From CAIXSC01 sp046349935 (GTDB lineage Bacteria > Planctomycetota > Planctomycetia > Pirellulales > Pirellulaceae): a DNA stretch of 64,000 nucleotides. Made by a program: the position numbers and the translations under genes. Positions 51,043 to 60,152 of this stretch are shown here, one piece after another. The stretch spans positions 124,001-188,000 of the forward strand of contig JAXMBK010000009.1 of the NCBI GenBank assembly GCA_046349935.1, written 5' to 3'. Below the pieces are notes generated by a model that searched no databases, was not told the origin of the DNA, and worked only from the letters and a program-made list of their open reading frames with translations. Each line of letters starts with the position of its first letter. The stretch's first letter is position 1.

Positions 51043-52242
51043 CTAGCGCTCCCACAGCACGCTGACGACGCCGCCGACCGTGGGGTCCAGCGACATGACG
51101 TTTTGGCGGTCGCGGGAGAAGCTCTCGGCGTCGAAAATCTTGCGATCGAAGACGTAGGCGGCGCTCGCTTCCAGCGACCAGCCGCGAAAGAGTCGTCGAC
51201 GGAGTCCGAGCGACAGTCGCTGGTCGAAGAAGTAGGTCCGCTCTTGATTCTCTACTCGGTCGGCCTGGAAGAACGCTTCGCTCACCGTGTCGAACCGTGC
51301 GAATGCATCCCATGATTCGCCTAGGCGTCGCCGCGCCTCCAATTGCACTTGGTTGATCGGCAAATAGGCGCCTCGAAACGTCCAGTCGTCCGTCGGGCGG
51401 TAGGTGAACGAAGCAGGGAGGCCGATCTGGGCCTGAAATCGATCGTTGGGCCGCCAACGGTAGGCGATGCCGGGGATGGGGAAGACGATTTGGCCGGTGG
51501 GCGAGTAGAACAGACTGAATTCCCACGCGTTCCGCTCGCCATGCGGCACATTGAGGAACGCGAGGAAGCTGACTGTGACGTCGCGGATCGCCGCGTACGG
51601 CTGGTCGCTGGGCGAACCGACGCGGATCATGGCGCCCGACTGAGCGCCGCTGTCCCAGTTCTTGATGCGCATGAGCCCCATTTCGATGTCCCAGAAGCGG
51701 TTGGGAAGGGGGGCCGCGACGCTCGTCGGCACGTCGTCCATGTCGACTTCCAGCGACTGCAGGCTGAACATGCCGAGCCACAGTCCGTCGGATTCGAAGC
51801 GGATCGGAAAGGCGAGGTCCAGTTGTTGGTCGACTAGCGCGACGCTCCCAACGCCGGTTTTGAGCGTGCTCGACGGCAGCCAACTCAGCCGAGCCCTTAC
51901 GGGCGCTCGCGACGAACCGCCGGGCCCCATGACGCTGGACATCGCGTCGCGCGGCGCCGAGGCCGCGTGATCGTCGATCGGCGGCAGCGGTTCCATCCAC
52001 CCCTGATCCACCCACTGCGGCTCGGTTGCATACGGGTCGAACGGCGGCACGGTCGTCGGCGTCAAGTCAGGCGACTCGGAACCGGCCGTCGACGGCGGCG
52101 CGGTCGGAAATGCGATGCGCGGCGGCGACGCAGCGGCGTCCTGGGCGCGCACGTTCCCCCGCGGGCTGACGACCGCCATCAGCAGCGTCGCGACGATCGC
52201 GAGCGTCCTGCGACGTACTCGCGGGCGATCCGATAGTGACAC
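51043..52242 (-). CDS. Outer-membrane beta-barrel protein (DUF6268-like)
   Basis: A 399-residue protein. GTG 52242 follows AAAAAGG; an in-frame TTG at 52296 is an alternative. The signal peptide RRTLAIVATLLMAVVSPRGN precedes a Pro/Ser-rich spacer, then repeated amphipathic strands: APVRARLSWLPSSTLKTGVG, WDIEMGLMRIKNWDS, IRDVTVSFLAFLNVPHGE, WEFSLFYSPTGQIVFPIPGI, FQAQIGLPASFTYRPTDDW and RGWSLEASAAYVFDRKIFDA. The pattern and length fit a porin-like barrel; the DUF6268 label is from memory. The substrate is unknown. It is convergent with the acyltransferase. Confidence 0.78.
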   Translation of the reverse strand: MSLSDRPRVRRRTLAIVATLLMAVVSPRGNVRAQDAAASPPRIAFPTAPPSTAGSESPDLTPTTVPPFDPYATEPQWVDQGWMEPLPPIDDHAASAPRDAMSSVMGPGGSSRAPVRARLSWLPSSTLKTGVGSVALVDQQLDLAFPIRFESDGLWLGMFSLQSLEVDMDDVPTSVAAPLPNRFWDIEMGLMRIKNWDSGAQSGAMIRVGSPSDQPYAAIRDVTVSFLAFLNVPHGERNAWEFSLFYSPTGQIVFPIPGIAYRWRPNDRFQAQIGLPASFTYRPTDDWTFRGAYLPINQVQLEARRRLGESWDAFARFDTVSEAFFQADRVENQERTYFFDQRLSLGLRRRLFRGWSLEASAAYVFDRKIFDAESFSRDRQNVMSLDPTVGGVVSVLWER

Positions 52243-52350
52243 GCACAAACCTTTTTCGAGCCCAGAAACTTCGCCTGAAGCGTCGCTAATAGCCAATCAA
52301 CTTCGTTTTCACAAGGCGAATATCCGTCCGTCGCGGCGCGCGGCGAGCGA

Positions 52351-55300
52351 CTACTCGGAAACGGCCGCTTCGCGCTCGGCTTCGCTCTTCAACAAGGCGT
52401 CGGCGCCCGCGTGTGCGGCGGCTTCACGAAAAAACCGCTCGGCGTCGGTTGGTCGCTTGAGTTGGCGGAGTCGATGGGCGAAGACGAACGCCATGGGGCC
52501 GCGCAGGGTCGGCTCAAGGCCGCCGGAGATGCCGTCCCACCCGAACGCGCCGGTTTGACCTCTCCAAGTAAAGGCCATTCCCAGAACCTGCGGCTTGGAA
52601 ACGCGACCGGCGAGATACGCGTCGTGCGCCGTCTGAGCAGCGCGCCAGATGAGTTGGTCCTGCGTTTCCGACATCCCTTGCGGGAACGCACCTTGCCGAG
52701 CGACCTCGTAGACCATGAGGTACAACGGTTGACGCACGAATTGATCCATGCCCAGACGTTGCAACGCGATATCCTGCGCAACCTGCTTGCCGCGCGGCGT
52801 GCGGCAGACATCGCGGAACGTGCGATAGGCGATATCTCCCTGTAACAGCGACACGACCGACAACACCGTGTTGTCTTGCGTCCCGCCCATACGAAACGTC
52901 AGCCATTGAAACAGCTTGGTCGCCTCCGCCTCCGTAAGCGTTTCGGCCAGCGAACTCAGCAGGATGAATTGCACAAATTCGACGCCGCTGAACAGGTGAG
53001 GATGCTCGGCAGGCAGCGCCGGCCGCTGCAGCGTCGCCGCGTCATTCGAATGGGACTCCGCGTTCCAATGCTTCAGGTACTCTGGATGCCAGCGGCGGTA
53101 GCCGCCCGCACTCCAGGCTTCTTTGGCGCCGCCCGCGTCGCCTTGCATGTCGCGCAAACATCCTTGCAACAGGCGGGCGGCCGAGTAGTGGCGGTAGGTC
53201 ATGCGTCCGACAGGGAGCTGTTCAAACAGCGTCGCCAGATCGCGTTCAGCCTGAACCAGATTGCCGTCGGCGACCTCCACCCGCGCTCGTTCCACAAGCA
53301 GCGGCAGCCAGTCTATGTTCCAGCGGCCGGGCTGCGGTTGCAGGCGGACATTGATAAAGTCGCGCGCCTGATCTACACGACCTTGTCGTCTCAATAACCA
53401 AGAAAACTCCTCGGCCAGCCAGATGCGGTCTAATTGCGACAATTCGGCGTCGCGTTGCGTTTCGTGTATTTCGGCCGCCAATTGCAAGGCTCGATCTTCC
53501 TGAGCCAACATGCGATAGCCGCGCATCAGCAAGATCAGGGAAATGATCGCCGAGCGACCTTTGACGAGTCGTTCGGCCTGAGCGACTCGATCCAGCTGCG
53601 CCAAGCGTTCGGCGTTAAACGTCATGAGATTGGCGCCCTGGACCGACTTTAGATACTCCTTCGCGACGGCGTACCGAAGTTCCTCAGGGAGCAAACTGGC
53701 CAACTGCTCAAAGTCGTACCGCGACGCCAGCACGCTGCGAATCAACTCGGCGTCGTCGAGCCGCCCTTGTCTCAGTCGCAAGAGCCAAAGATGCGCGGCG
53801 GCGACAATCGGCCACCGCTCCCCCTGCTCCGCCGCGACCTCTTCCAGCAAGGCGGCCGCTTCGTCGTCGCGTCCTAAGCGAATCAAGCACAGGCCTTGTT
53901 TGGTCCGCGACTCCTGCAACGCCTCCTTGGTGAGATCCTGGGCCGGCAATCGGTATTGATCGAACGCCTCCTGAAACTGCTCCTGCGACATCAGCTCATC
54001 GCCGCGCTCCCACGGACTGGGCTGCGTCGGCATCAGCTGCCGCGACGCTTGCAGTCGCACAACGCCGACGCCTTCCGGGAGGATCAAGCCTAGCCGACCG
54101 GCGTTCGATTGCCCCAAAGGAAAGACATCGTCGTAGATCAGCGCGGGCGCCGATCCTAAGCGGCAGGCAAGTTTCCCCGCTTCGCGCCGGATCGACAGTT
54201 CCCAGGCGTCGCCGCTGCGTTGGACCATTTGTCGACGGACTGGGAGTCCATTGCGCAAAAGACGCAACTCGAATCTCCCTCCGTGACGCGCCGGCGAGTC
54301 CGGCATGCTTCGCGACTCGTTTTCGGCTCCCAATGCCGACTCGAAGTTTTCCGAGTCCGCGACACCTGCTTTCGTTTCCGGGGCGAATGCAATCACGACG
54401 TCGTAACGCTCGCGCGGCGAGAAGTGAAACGTCGCGCCGACTGGCGACTCTCTGCCGACGGCGTCCAGTGCAAACCACGCTCGCCATTCGAGGTTGCCGC
54501 GCGCCGAAATCGTCGACAGCACCGTATTTGCGGCGAGAGCTTGATCAGGGGCCGGCGCTGCCGTTGGCGCCGCGGGTCGTGCGAGCCGCTGCCCCACCAC
54601 GACCAAAGGTTGCTCTCCGAACACGCGATTGAGGTCGGCGAAGGGCGGCTGCAAATCGAGGAGCGGGGTCCAATTGCGCAGCCGCTGATCAAGTTCCCGC
54701 GACAACTCGGACGCGGCCGTCGGGGTCCGAGCGGCGAGGAAGCTGATTTCCGCTTGCAAATGGGCCAGTTCGTCGGCGTCCAACGTGGGACGCTGCATAA
54801 CGCGCCGCAGCGATTCGGCGAATCTTGTGGACAAGCGACTTCGAGCTTGCTCCGCCTGAGCCGGCGCCGTGAGCTGCAATTCGTCCGCCAGACGCTCCAG
54901 TTGTTCGTATTGCGCGCGTACATCGACGCCCTGCTCCAACTGTCCGTCAAAGCGCTGAATCGCCCACGCGATTCGCCGCTCGCGACTGGCTCGCTGCCAG
55001 ACGAAACCGGCGACCGCCAACGTCGCAGCGATCGCCAAGGCGGCGGCAAGCGAGGTGCGACGCTTCACGACGAACCGACGCAGTTTGCGCAATCCGCCTT
55101 CTGGGCGTGCGAGGATCGCTTCGCCGCGTGCAAAGCGACGGAGGTCGCCGGCGAGTTCAGCGGCGGACGCATACCGATCGCCTGGGTGCTTCGCCATCGC
55201 CTTGAGACAGATGGTCTCCAAGTCGCGATGAAGTCCGACGTGCAGTGCGCGGGGAGGCGTCGGCGGTTCGTCTTGGACGCGGCGCATGACGTCGGCGAAC

Positions 55301-56142
55301 GTACCCGAGAACGGAGGCCGGCCTGCAAGCAGCGAATAAAGGATCGCGCCCAAACCGTACACGTCCGAACGGGGGCCGATCAGCGCTGAACGACCGGCTG
55401 CTTGCTCGGGCGCCATATAGGCTGGGGTCCCCACGACGTCGCCGTCGCAAGTCAGCTCCGGGGAGGCGACGCTTTGGTCCTTCGCCAGCCCGAAGTCCAT
55501 GAGGATCGGCGTCTGCGTCGTCTGTTCCATCATGACATTGGAAGGCTTCAAGTCGCGATGGATGACGTCGTGTTCGTGAGCCGCTTGCACTGCTTCGGCG
55601 ACCGCAGCCACGATTTCCGCGATGGTGCGCGCGGCGGGGCGGTTTTTCTCCGCCCAAGACGAGAGCGGCTCGCCGTCAATGAACGCCAAGGCCAGGTAGG
55701 GACGCCCGTCGGCTTCGGAAATCTCGTAAATCGGGCAGATTCCGGGGTGACGCAGTTTGGCCGCCGCTCGAGCTTCTCGCAGGAATCGCTCGCGCTCTTC
55801 CCCCGTCGTCATCCGCTCGGTGAGCGGCATCTTGAGGGCGACCAGCCGATGGAGGCGCAGGTCGCGCGCCTGCAACACGATTCCCATCCCCCCGCGCCCC
55901 AACACCTTGATCACTTCGTAACCGGGGAGCGTCGCGGGGAAGAACGGACGGAGTGCCTCGGCGGCAGGGAGCGCGGCCGCGTCCGCCGCTCGCCACGTGT
56001 CGGTTTCATCCCCCACGGCGCGCTGCGAATGCGTGCTGCCCGCGTCCGGCCGATTGACGTCCGGCGCTGGAGGCGCGAAGGGAGCATCGGCCGCCCCGCT
56101 GTGCGAGACGCGCGGAAGCGGCGATTCCTGCTCCGACGCCAT
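52351..56142 (-). CDS. Very large PknB-type Ser/Thr kinase with helical repeat region
   Basis: A 1263-residue protein; GAGG lies eight bases before the ATG. The kinase domain (about residues 75-350) has VLGRGGMGIVLQARDLRLHR, VALKMPL, VIHRDLKPSNVMM, LMDFGLAKD, TPAYMAPEQAAGR and VYGLGAILYSLL, all catalytic residues intact. A membrane helix (LAAALAIAATLAVAGFVW, about 370-388) is followed by a coiled segment, a beta-rich domain (about 520-690) and a long region of TPR-like helices (EQFQEAFDQYRLPAQDLTKE; LWLLRLRQGRLDDAELIRSV). Helical repeats suggest a periplasmic protein-binding sensor. It is divergent from the YebC/YeeN gene. Confidence 0.9.
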   Translation of the reverse strand: MASEQESPLPRVSHSGAADAPFAPPAPDVNRPDAGSTHSQRAVGDETDTWRAADAAALPAAEALRPFFPATLPGYEVIKVLGRGGMGIVLQARDLRLHRLVALKMPLTERMTTGEERERFLREARAAAKLRHPGICPIYEISEADGRPYLALAFIDGEPLSSWAEKNRPAARTIAEIVAAVAEAVQAAHEHDVIHRDLKPSNVMMEQTTQTPILMDFGLAKDQSVASPELTCDGDVVGTPAYMAPEQAAGRSALIGPRSDVYGLGAILYSLLAGRPPFSGTFADVMRRVQDEPPTPPRALHVGLHRDLETICLKAMAKHPGDRYASAAELAGDLRRFARGEAILARPEGGLRKLRRFVVKRRTSLAAALAIAATLAVAGFVWQRASRERRIAWAIQRFDGQLEQGVDVRAQYEQLERLADELQLTAPAQAEQARSRLSTRFAESLRRVMQRPTLDADELAHLQAEISFLAARTPTAASELSRELDQRLRNWTPLLDLQPPFADLNRVFGEQPLVVVGQRLARPAAPTAAPAPDQALAANTVLSTISARGNLEWRAWFALDAVGRESPVGATFHFSPRERYDVVIAFAPETKAGVADSENFESALGAENESRSMPDSPARHGGRFELRLLRNGLPVRRQMVQRSGDAWELSIRREAGKLACRLGSAPALIYDDVFPLGQSNAGRLGLILPEGVGVVRLQASRQLMPTQPSPWERGDELMSQEQFQEAFDQYRLPAQDLTKEALQESRTKQGLCLIRLGRDDEAAALLEEVAAEQGERWPIVAAAHLWLLRLRQGRLDDAELIRSVLASRYDFEQLASLLPEELRYAVAKEYLKSVQGANLMTFNAERLAQLDRVAQAERLVKGRSAIISLILLMRGYRMLAQEDRALQLAAEIHETQRDAELSQLDRIWLAEEFSWLLRRQGRVDQARDFINVRLQPQPGRWNIDWLPLLVERARVEVADGNLVQAERDLATLFEQLPVGRMTYRHYSAARLLQGCLRDMQGDAGGAKEAWSAGGYRRWHPEYLKHWNAESHSNDAATLQRPALPAEHPHLFSGVEFVQFILLSSLAETLTEAEATKLFQWLTFRMGGTQDNTVLSVVSLLQGDIAYRTFRDVCRTPRGKQVAQDIALQRLGMDQFVRQPLYLMVYEVARQGAFPQGMSETQDQLIWRAAQTAHDAYLAGRVSKPQVLGMAFTWRGQTGAFGWDGISGGLEPTLRGPMAFVFAHRLRQLKRPTDAERFFREAAAHAGADALLKSEAEREAAVSE

Positions 56143-56387
56143 CAGCGCGCCTCGTCGTGAAGGAAACGGTGAAGGAAACCGAGAACACCCCGGCGACAGC
56201 TTGTCTCTGCGCCCTGACGGGCCAAGCGACGCCCATGAGCTTAGGGATTGAGACGCCGGGGGTCAAATTGAGAACGCTCCGTTCAGCCTCCCGGGCATTG
56301 ATCGAAAGCGCGATCAATGCGACGATAGGCGGTTCGTTCCGCGAGGATCAGGCAGGGATAGGACTTCGAGCATTCAATAGGACAGCC

Positions 56388-57110
56388 ATGGGACGCGATT
56401 TCGAGAACCGCAAGCACGCAATCTTCAAGACGGCCGCTCAGAAGTCGAAGCTCTACTCCAAGTACGGCAAGCAGATCTATGTGCTGGCCAAGAACGGAGT
56501 TCCCGATCCGGACGCGAATCCGACGCTGCGCAACATGATCGAAAAGGCCAAACGCGATCAGGTTCCGGGGCACGTCATCGACAAGGCGATCGAGAAGGCC
56601 AAAGGAGTGGGCGGCGAGGACTTCACCACGCTGCGCTACGAGGGCTTCGGACCCGGCGGCTGCTGCGTCATCGTCGATTGCCTCACCGACAACAACAACC
56701 GCACCATCACCGACGTCCGCAACTGCTTCACCAAGACCGGCTCGAAGATGGGCACCGCCGGTTCGGTCCTCCACTACTTCGATCACAAAGCCGTTTTCTC
56801 GTTCGCTGGCAGCAACGAAGAACAAGTGCTCGAGAAACTGCTGGAAGCCGACGTGAATGTCGACGAAGTCGAATCCAGCAAAGGGTTCGTGCACGTCGTG
56901 GCGCCTCCGGGCGAGTTCTTTAAGGCCAAAACGGCGCTGCAGCAGGCGTTTCCGGGCGTGGAGTTCGAGGTGCAGGAAATCACCTTCCTGCCGCAGTCGA
57001 CCAAGGCCATCTCCGCCGACGACGTGCCGATGTTCGAGAAGTTCATCGCCATGCTGAACGACTGCGAAGACGTCCAAGACGTCTATCACAACGCCCAATT
57101 GCCCGGCTAA
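56388..57110 (+). CDS. YebC/PmpR family protein, YeeN-like subgroup
   Basis: A 240-residue cytoplasmic protein; ATG 56388 follows TAGGACAGCC. It opens MGRDFENRKHAIFKTAAQKS instead of the MAGHSKWANIKHRK of classical YebC, and contains KYGKQIYVLAKNG, NPTLRNMIEKAKRDQVPGHV, YEGFGPGGCCVIVDCLTDNN and a C-terminus QDVYHNAQLPG, closer to E. coli YeeN. Family members act in translation of polyproline stretches or as transcription regulators; which applies here is unknown. The N-terminal extension of the frame (from 56157) has no homology. Confidence 0.9.
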   Translation: MGRDFENRKHAIFKTAAQKSKLYSKYGKQIYVLAKNGVPDPDANPTLRNMIEKAKRDQVPGHVIDKAIEKAKGVGGEDFTTLRYEGFGPGGCCVIVDCLTDNNNRTITDVRNCFTKTGSKMGTAGSVLHYFDHKAVFSFAGSNEEQVLEKLLEADVNVDEVESSKGFVHVVAPPGEFFKAKTALQQAFPGVEFEVQEITFLPQSTKAISADDVPMFEKFIAMLNDCEDVQDVYHNAQLPG

Positions 57111-57263
57111 CGGCCGCCGTGCACGCGTTCTAGGCGACCCTGCTGCGTCCGCGAGCGGTTCTTGCTCGCCGCGGCGGCGCATCCCGTCCACGGTCGCTCG
57201 CCATCGCCTTCCCGTCGCGACGCGCAACTTGCGTCGTCCAAAGACTCTACGTCTTGCGGGCGG

Positions 57264-57327
57264 ATTGCTGCGTCACTCTGACGCCTGTTGGGAATGCAAA
57301 TTGCTGCCTGACGCCGGTTGGCTACGC
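57264..57327 (+). repeat. Imperfect direct duplication in the phosphofructokinase leader
   Basis: ATTGCTGCGTCACTCTGACG and onward (57264-57298) and ATTGCTGCCTGACGCCGGTT and onward (57300-57327) share ATTGCTGC...CTGACGCC.GTTGG..A.GCA. The 248-bp gap 57111-57358 otherwise shows nothing recognisable. The frame is open through it into the phosphofructokinase gene but looks noncoding. Confidence 0.5.
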
Positions 57328-57358
57328 AGACGCGTTCCCTCTCTTCAAGGAAATTCTC

Positions 57359-58738
57359 GTGAAACGGATTGGCATCCTTACGGCCGGCGGCGACACGCCC
57401 GCACTCAACGCGACGATCCTGGGCGCCGTCGTGCAGGCCAATTTGCGGAAGGTTGAAGTCATCGGCTTCATCAAGGGGTTCAGCAGCCTGCACAATCCCC
57501 GCGTCCCCCATGTCCGACTCAATCCCCTGTTCTGCACCATCCCCGAACTCGATAGCTGCCGCGGCGGCACCATCATCGGCGCCTCGCGAGACTTCGTCGA
57601 CCATCAAGACAAGCCTTCGCTCGAACGCATCGCCGATCGCCTCAAACGACTCGGCGTCGAAGGCCTGATCTGCGTCGGCGGCGACGGGACGCTCAACGGC
57701 ATGCAGGCGCTCTCCGAGTACCTGCCGACCGTGCTCGCGCCCAAGACGATCGACAACGACCTGGGGCTGAACTATCGACATGAGCCGGACGAGTGGATTC
57801 GCGAAGTCATGGACGGGCCGCCCGGTTATCGCTACAAGCGGGGCGTGTCGCGCGTGCGTTTCGACGTAGAACAGATGGTGAACTATGTGACGCCCGGGTT
57901 CGCGACCAGCGTCTTTGTGTCGGCGTCCGGCGTCCAACGGATTCGCACGACGGCCGAAAGTCACCGCCGCATCGCCATCATCGAGGTCATGGGACGCCAC
58001 GCCGGTTACTTGGCGCTCGGCACGGCCTACGGCCAGCCCGATATCGTGCTCATTCCCGAGGCGCCGCTGAATCTAGACCGCCTGGTCGATCGCGTCGTCG
58101 AACTTTACGAACTTCAAAAGCATGTCGTCATCGTGTGCGCCGAGGGGGTCGTCGACGAACAGGGAAATGAACTGGGGACCGATCCGGCCGCGAAAGATCC
58201 CGCCGGCAACAAGGTGCTCAGCGGCGCCGCCGACGCGCTGCGCGAAATCTTGATCAAGCGCATCGGCAACAACTACTTCACGGAGAAGCGGCGCAATGAG
58301 TCGGCAAAGGCGGCCGTGTTTACGCGTAAAGTGGGGCATACGCAGCGCGGCGGACGTCCGATTCAGTTCGACCGCTTCTACGGCGCTCAGTTGGGCGGCC
58401 ATGCGATCGAGATGCTGTTGCAGGGCCGCGTCAACGGCGTCTCGATTCTGATGTGGAACCGAGACCGCGGCTTCCACGTGAGTTCCTGCGACGCGCACGA
58501 CTTCCGCGATCGCTGGGGCCTCATTCATCCGCGCCAAGTGCACCCCAGCTTCTACGACAGCAATAATCTGAACGTCTCGCCGATGGGCATCAATTACCTG
58601 CTGCCGATCTTCAACAATGCAATCGGACAAGACGACGTCGAGGAGATGCATCGCGCCCTCTTTGCGTCGGGCAACCTCACGCAGCCCTATCACTCCGTCA
58701 ACGTCGATGTAAACAAGCGCATTTGCTACTTGGATTGA
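57359..58738 (+). CDS. 6-phosphofructokinase (PfkA family)
   Basis: A 459-residue glycolytic enzyme. GTG 57359 is chosen: AAGGA lies seven bases upstream and the protein then begins KRIGILTAGGDTPALNATIL, as expected. The nucleotide motif CVGGDGTLNGMQA has Gly at the position that favours ATP (Asp in PPi enzymes), while PKTIDNDL has Lys where classical bacterial ATP enzymes have Gly. MGRHAGYLALG and LGHTQRGG-like KVGHTQRGGRP follow. It is longer than the 320-residue E. coli type. Phosphoryl donor preference is uncertain. Confidence 0.9.
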   Translation: MKRIGILTAGGDTPALNATILGAVVQANLRKVEVIGFIKGFSSLHNPRVPHVRLNPLFCTIPELDSCRGGTIIGASRDFVDHQDKPSLERIADRLKRLGVEGLICVGGDGTLNGMQALSEYLPTVLAPKTIDNDLGLNYRHEPDEWIREVMDGPPGYRYKRGVSRVRFDVEQMVNYVTPGFATSVFVSASGVQRIRTTAESHRRIAIIEVMGRHAGYLALGTAYGQPDIVLIPEAPLNLDRLVDRVVELYELQKHVVIVCAEGVVDEQGNELGTDPAAKDPAGNKVLSGAADALREILIKRIGNNYFTEKRRNESAKAAVFTRKVGHTQRGGRPIQFDRFYGAQLGGHAIEMLLQGRVNGVSILMWNRDRGFHVSSCDAHDFRDRWGLIHPRQVHPSFYDSNNLNVSPMGINYLLPIFNNAIGQDDVEEMHRALFASGNLTQPYHSVNVDVNKRICYLD

Positions 58739-58922
58739 GCGGCCCCGTCGGCTGCAGCGACTCGCGATGCATCACGGCATCAGCCATCGATTCCCATTCG
58801 GAAGTCGCAATGAACCCGTCATTCGACAGGTGGATCAACAGCCGCTGGACGACCTCGCGCAGTCCAAAGGGCGGCGCGAGCGCAAGGATTTTCGCACTGA
58901 CGATGAACTCGTTGAATCGCAT
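58698..58922 (-). pseudogene. Truncated PTS EIIA (PtsN/fructose type)-like remnant
   Basis: A 74-residue minus-strand frame from ATG 58922 with AAGGAGA seven bases upstream. MRFNEFIVSAKILALAPPFG followed by REVVQRLLIHLSNDGFI and MADAVMHRESLQPTG matches the N-terminal half of EIIA type-2 domains (the RE...TG segment precedes the active-site His). The similarity stops at the end of the convergent phosphofructokinase gene, the phosphorylated His and the rest of the usual 150 residues are absent, and the last codons read into phosphofructokinase antisense. Most likely a remnant; a short functional peptide cannot be excluded. It occupies the 318-bp gap 58739-59056. Confidence 0.5.
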
Positions 58923-59056
58923 CGAGGCGTCTCCTTGATGATCCCGAACGGAAAAAAGTGTTTGACGACCGGTCCGCTGCGCCTCTAGGTTGATGACCGT
59001 CGTCAGTCCGTCGCGTTGCTCATCCAATTCCATCCCGTTCGGGAAGAGGTGCTGAC

Positions 59057-59485
59057 ATGGTGCTAGGACAGATTCTACGCGCTAAGGGACAAGAGGTGTT
59101 CGCGATCGAACCCACGGCCAGCCTGTGGGACGCCGCCTGTAAGATGGGCGAACTCAACGTCGGTTCGTTGGTCGTCTGCAACGAGCGAAGAACGCTGCTG
59201 GGGATCGTCACCGAGCGCGACATCCTGCGCGCCGTCGCCGAACGACGAGCGGCGCTCGCCGAATTGTCGGTAGAGAACCATATGACTCGAGACACCGTCA
59301 CGGCGACGTCGGACGCCAGCTTGCCGGAGGCGATGGAACTGATGACCGAACGGCGCATTCGTCACCTGCCCATCGTCGATCGCGGCGAGCTGGCCGGCAT
59401 CGTCTCCATCGGCGACCTCGTCAAAGCACAGCTCGACCAAGTCAGCTTGGAACATCAATTCATGCTCACTTACATCCAAAGCTGA
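59057..59485 (+). CDS. Tandem CBS-domain protein
   Basis: A 142-residue soluble protein; AGAGG lies eight bases before the ATG. Two CBS motifs are visible: VGSLVVCNERRTLLGIVTER with DILRAV, and RIRHLPIVDRGELAGIVSIG with DLVKAQ. Stand-alone CBS pairs bind adenosyl ligands such as AMP or ATP and regulate other proteins. Its neighbours are phosphofructokinase and an EIIA remnant, so a role in energy sensing is plausible but unproven. Standard length. Confidence 0.92.
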   Translation: MVLGQILRAKGQEVFAIEPTASLWDAACKMGELNVGSLVVCNERRTLLGIVTERDILRAVAERRAALAELSVENHMTRDTVTATSDASLPEAMELMTERRIRHLPIVDRGELAGIVSIGDLVKAQLDQVSLEHQFMLTYIQS

Positions 59486-59598
59486 GCGGCCAGCGCGTCG
59501 AACGTCTCCCGTCCCCGGCCCTCCCCAATCGTCAAACTTCGCCTAATCACGATAAAGCACAAGGTCCGTCTTGCCGATAAATCCATGCGAGGTGATGC

Positions 59599-60126
59599 AT
59601 GGATGGATTCAGCGAAGCAACTGCGGTTTTCGATGCGGCGGGGATTGCCGAGATTTGTCGATTTCGAGCGGCCGTGTGGTCCGCAACGGGACTGCTGCGC
59701 CCGGAGGCGTTCGGGTGCGAGGGATGGCGAGATCCGGTCGACGAACACGCGTTCCATTGGGTCGTGCGCCATGTCGCGAGCGGCCTGCTGGCGGCCGCCG
59801 GGCGTCTCAGCCTGCATCGCGGACTCGACCAGGTTCACCAGGCAGACGAATATCTGCGCTACGGTTTGGCGTTTTCCGGGCCCGTGGCGGCGCCGGATCG
59901 CGTCGTCGTGGCGCCGGAGTTTCAAGGCGCGGGGCTCGGGGCGCTGATCGTCGACCTGCAAGACCGCTTTGCACGAGCCTGCGGCGCTCAGGTCGCCGTG
60001 CGTCAGGCCTCGCCGTCGATGGTCCGGATTATCAAACGGCGCGGTTGGAATTTGGTAGGGCCGGCCAGCGACGACCCCCGCTTCCCGGGAGCGGCGTTCA
60101 CCGTCGCCTATCGGTCGCTCGCCTAA
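59599..60126 (+). CDS. GNAT family N-acetyltransferase
   Basis: A 175-residue protein with GAGGTGA upstream of its ATG. The acetyl-CoA loop is seen as RVVVAPEFQGAGLGALIVDL, preceded by ASGLLAAAGRLSLHRG and followed by QVAVRQASPSMVRIIKRRGW, the GNAT order (RxxGxG/A type loop as QGAGLG). The acceptor is unknown. It lies 26 bp upstream of a BKACE gene and may form an operon with it. Confidence 0.88.
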   Translation: MDGFSEATAVFDAAGIAEICRFRAAVWSATGLLRPEAFGCEGWRDPVDEHAFHWVVRHVASGLLAAAGRLSLHRGLDQVHQADEYLRYGLAFSGPVAAPDRVVVAPEFQGAGLGALIVDLQDRFARACGAQVAVRQASPSMVRIIKRRGWNLVGPASDDPRFPGAAFTVAYRSLA

Positions 60127-60152
60127 CGACGTCTACCAGGGAGGGACTCGCG

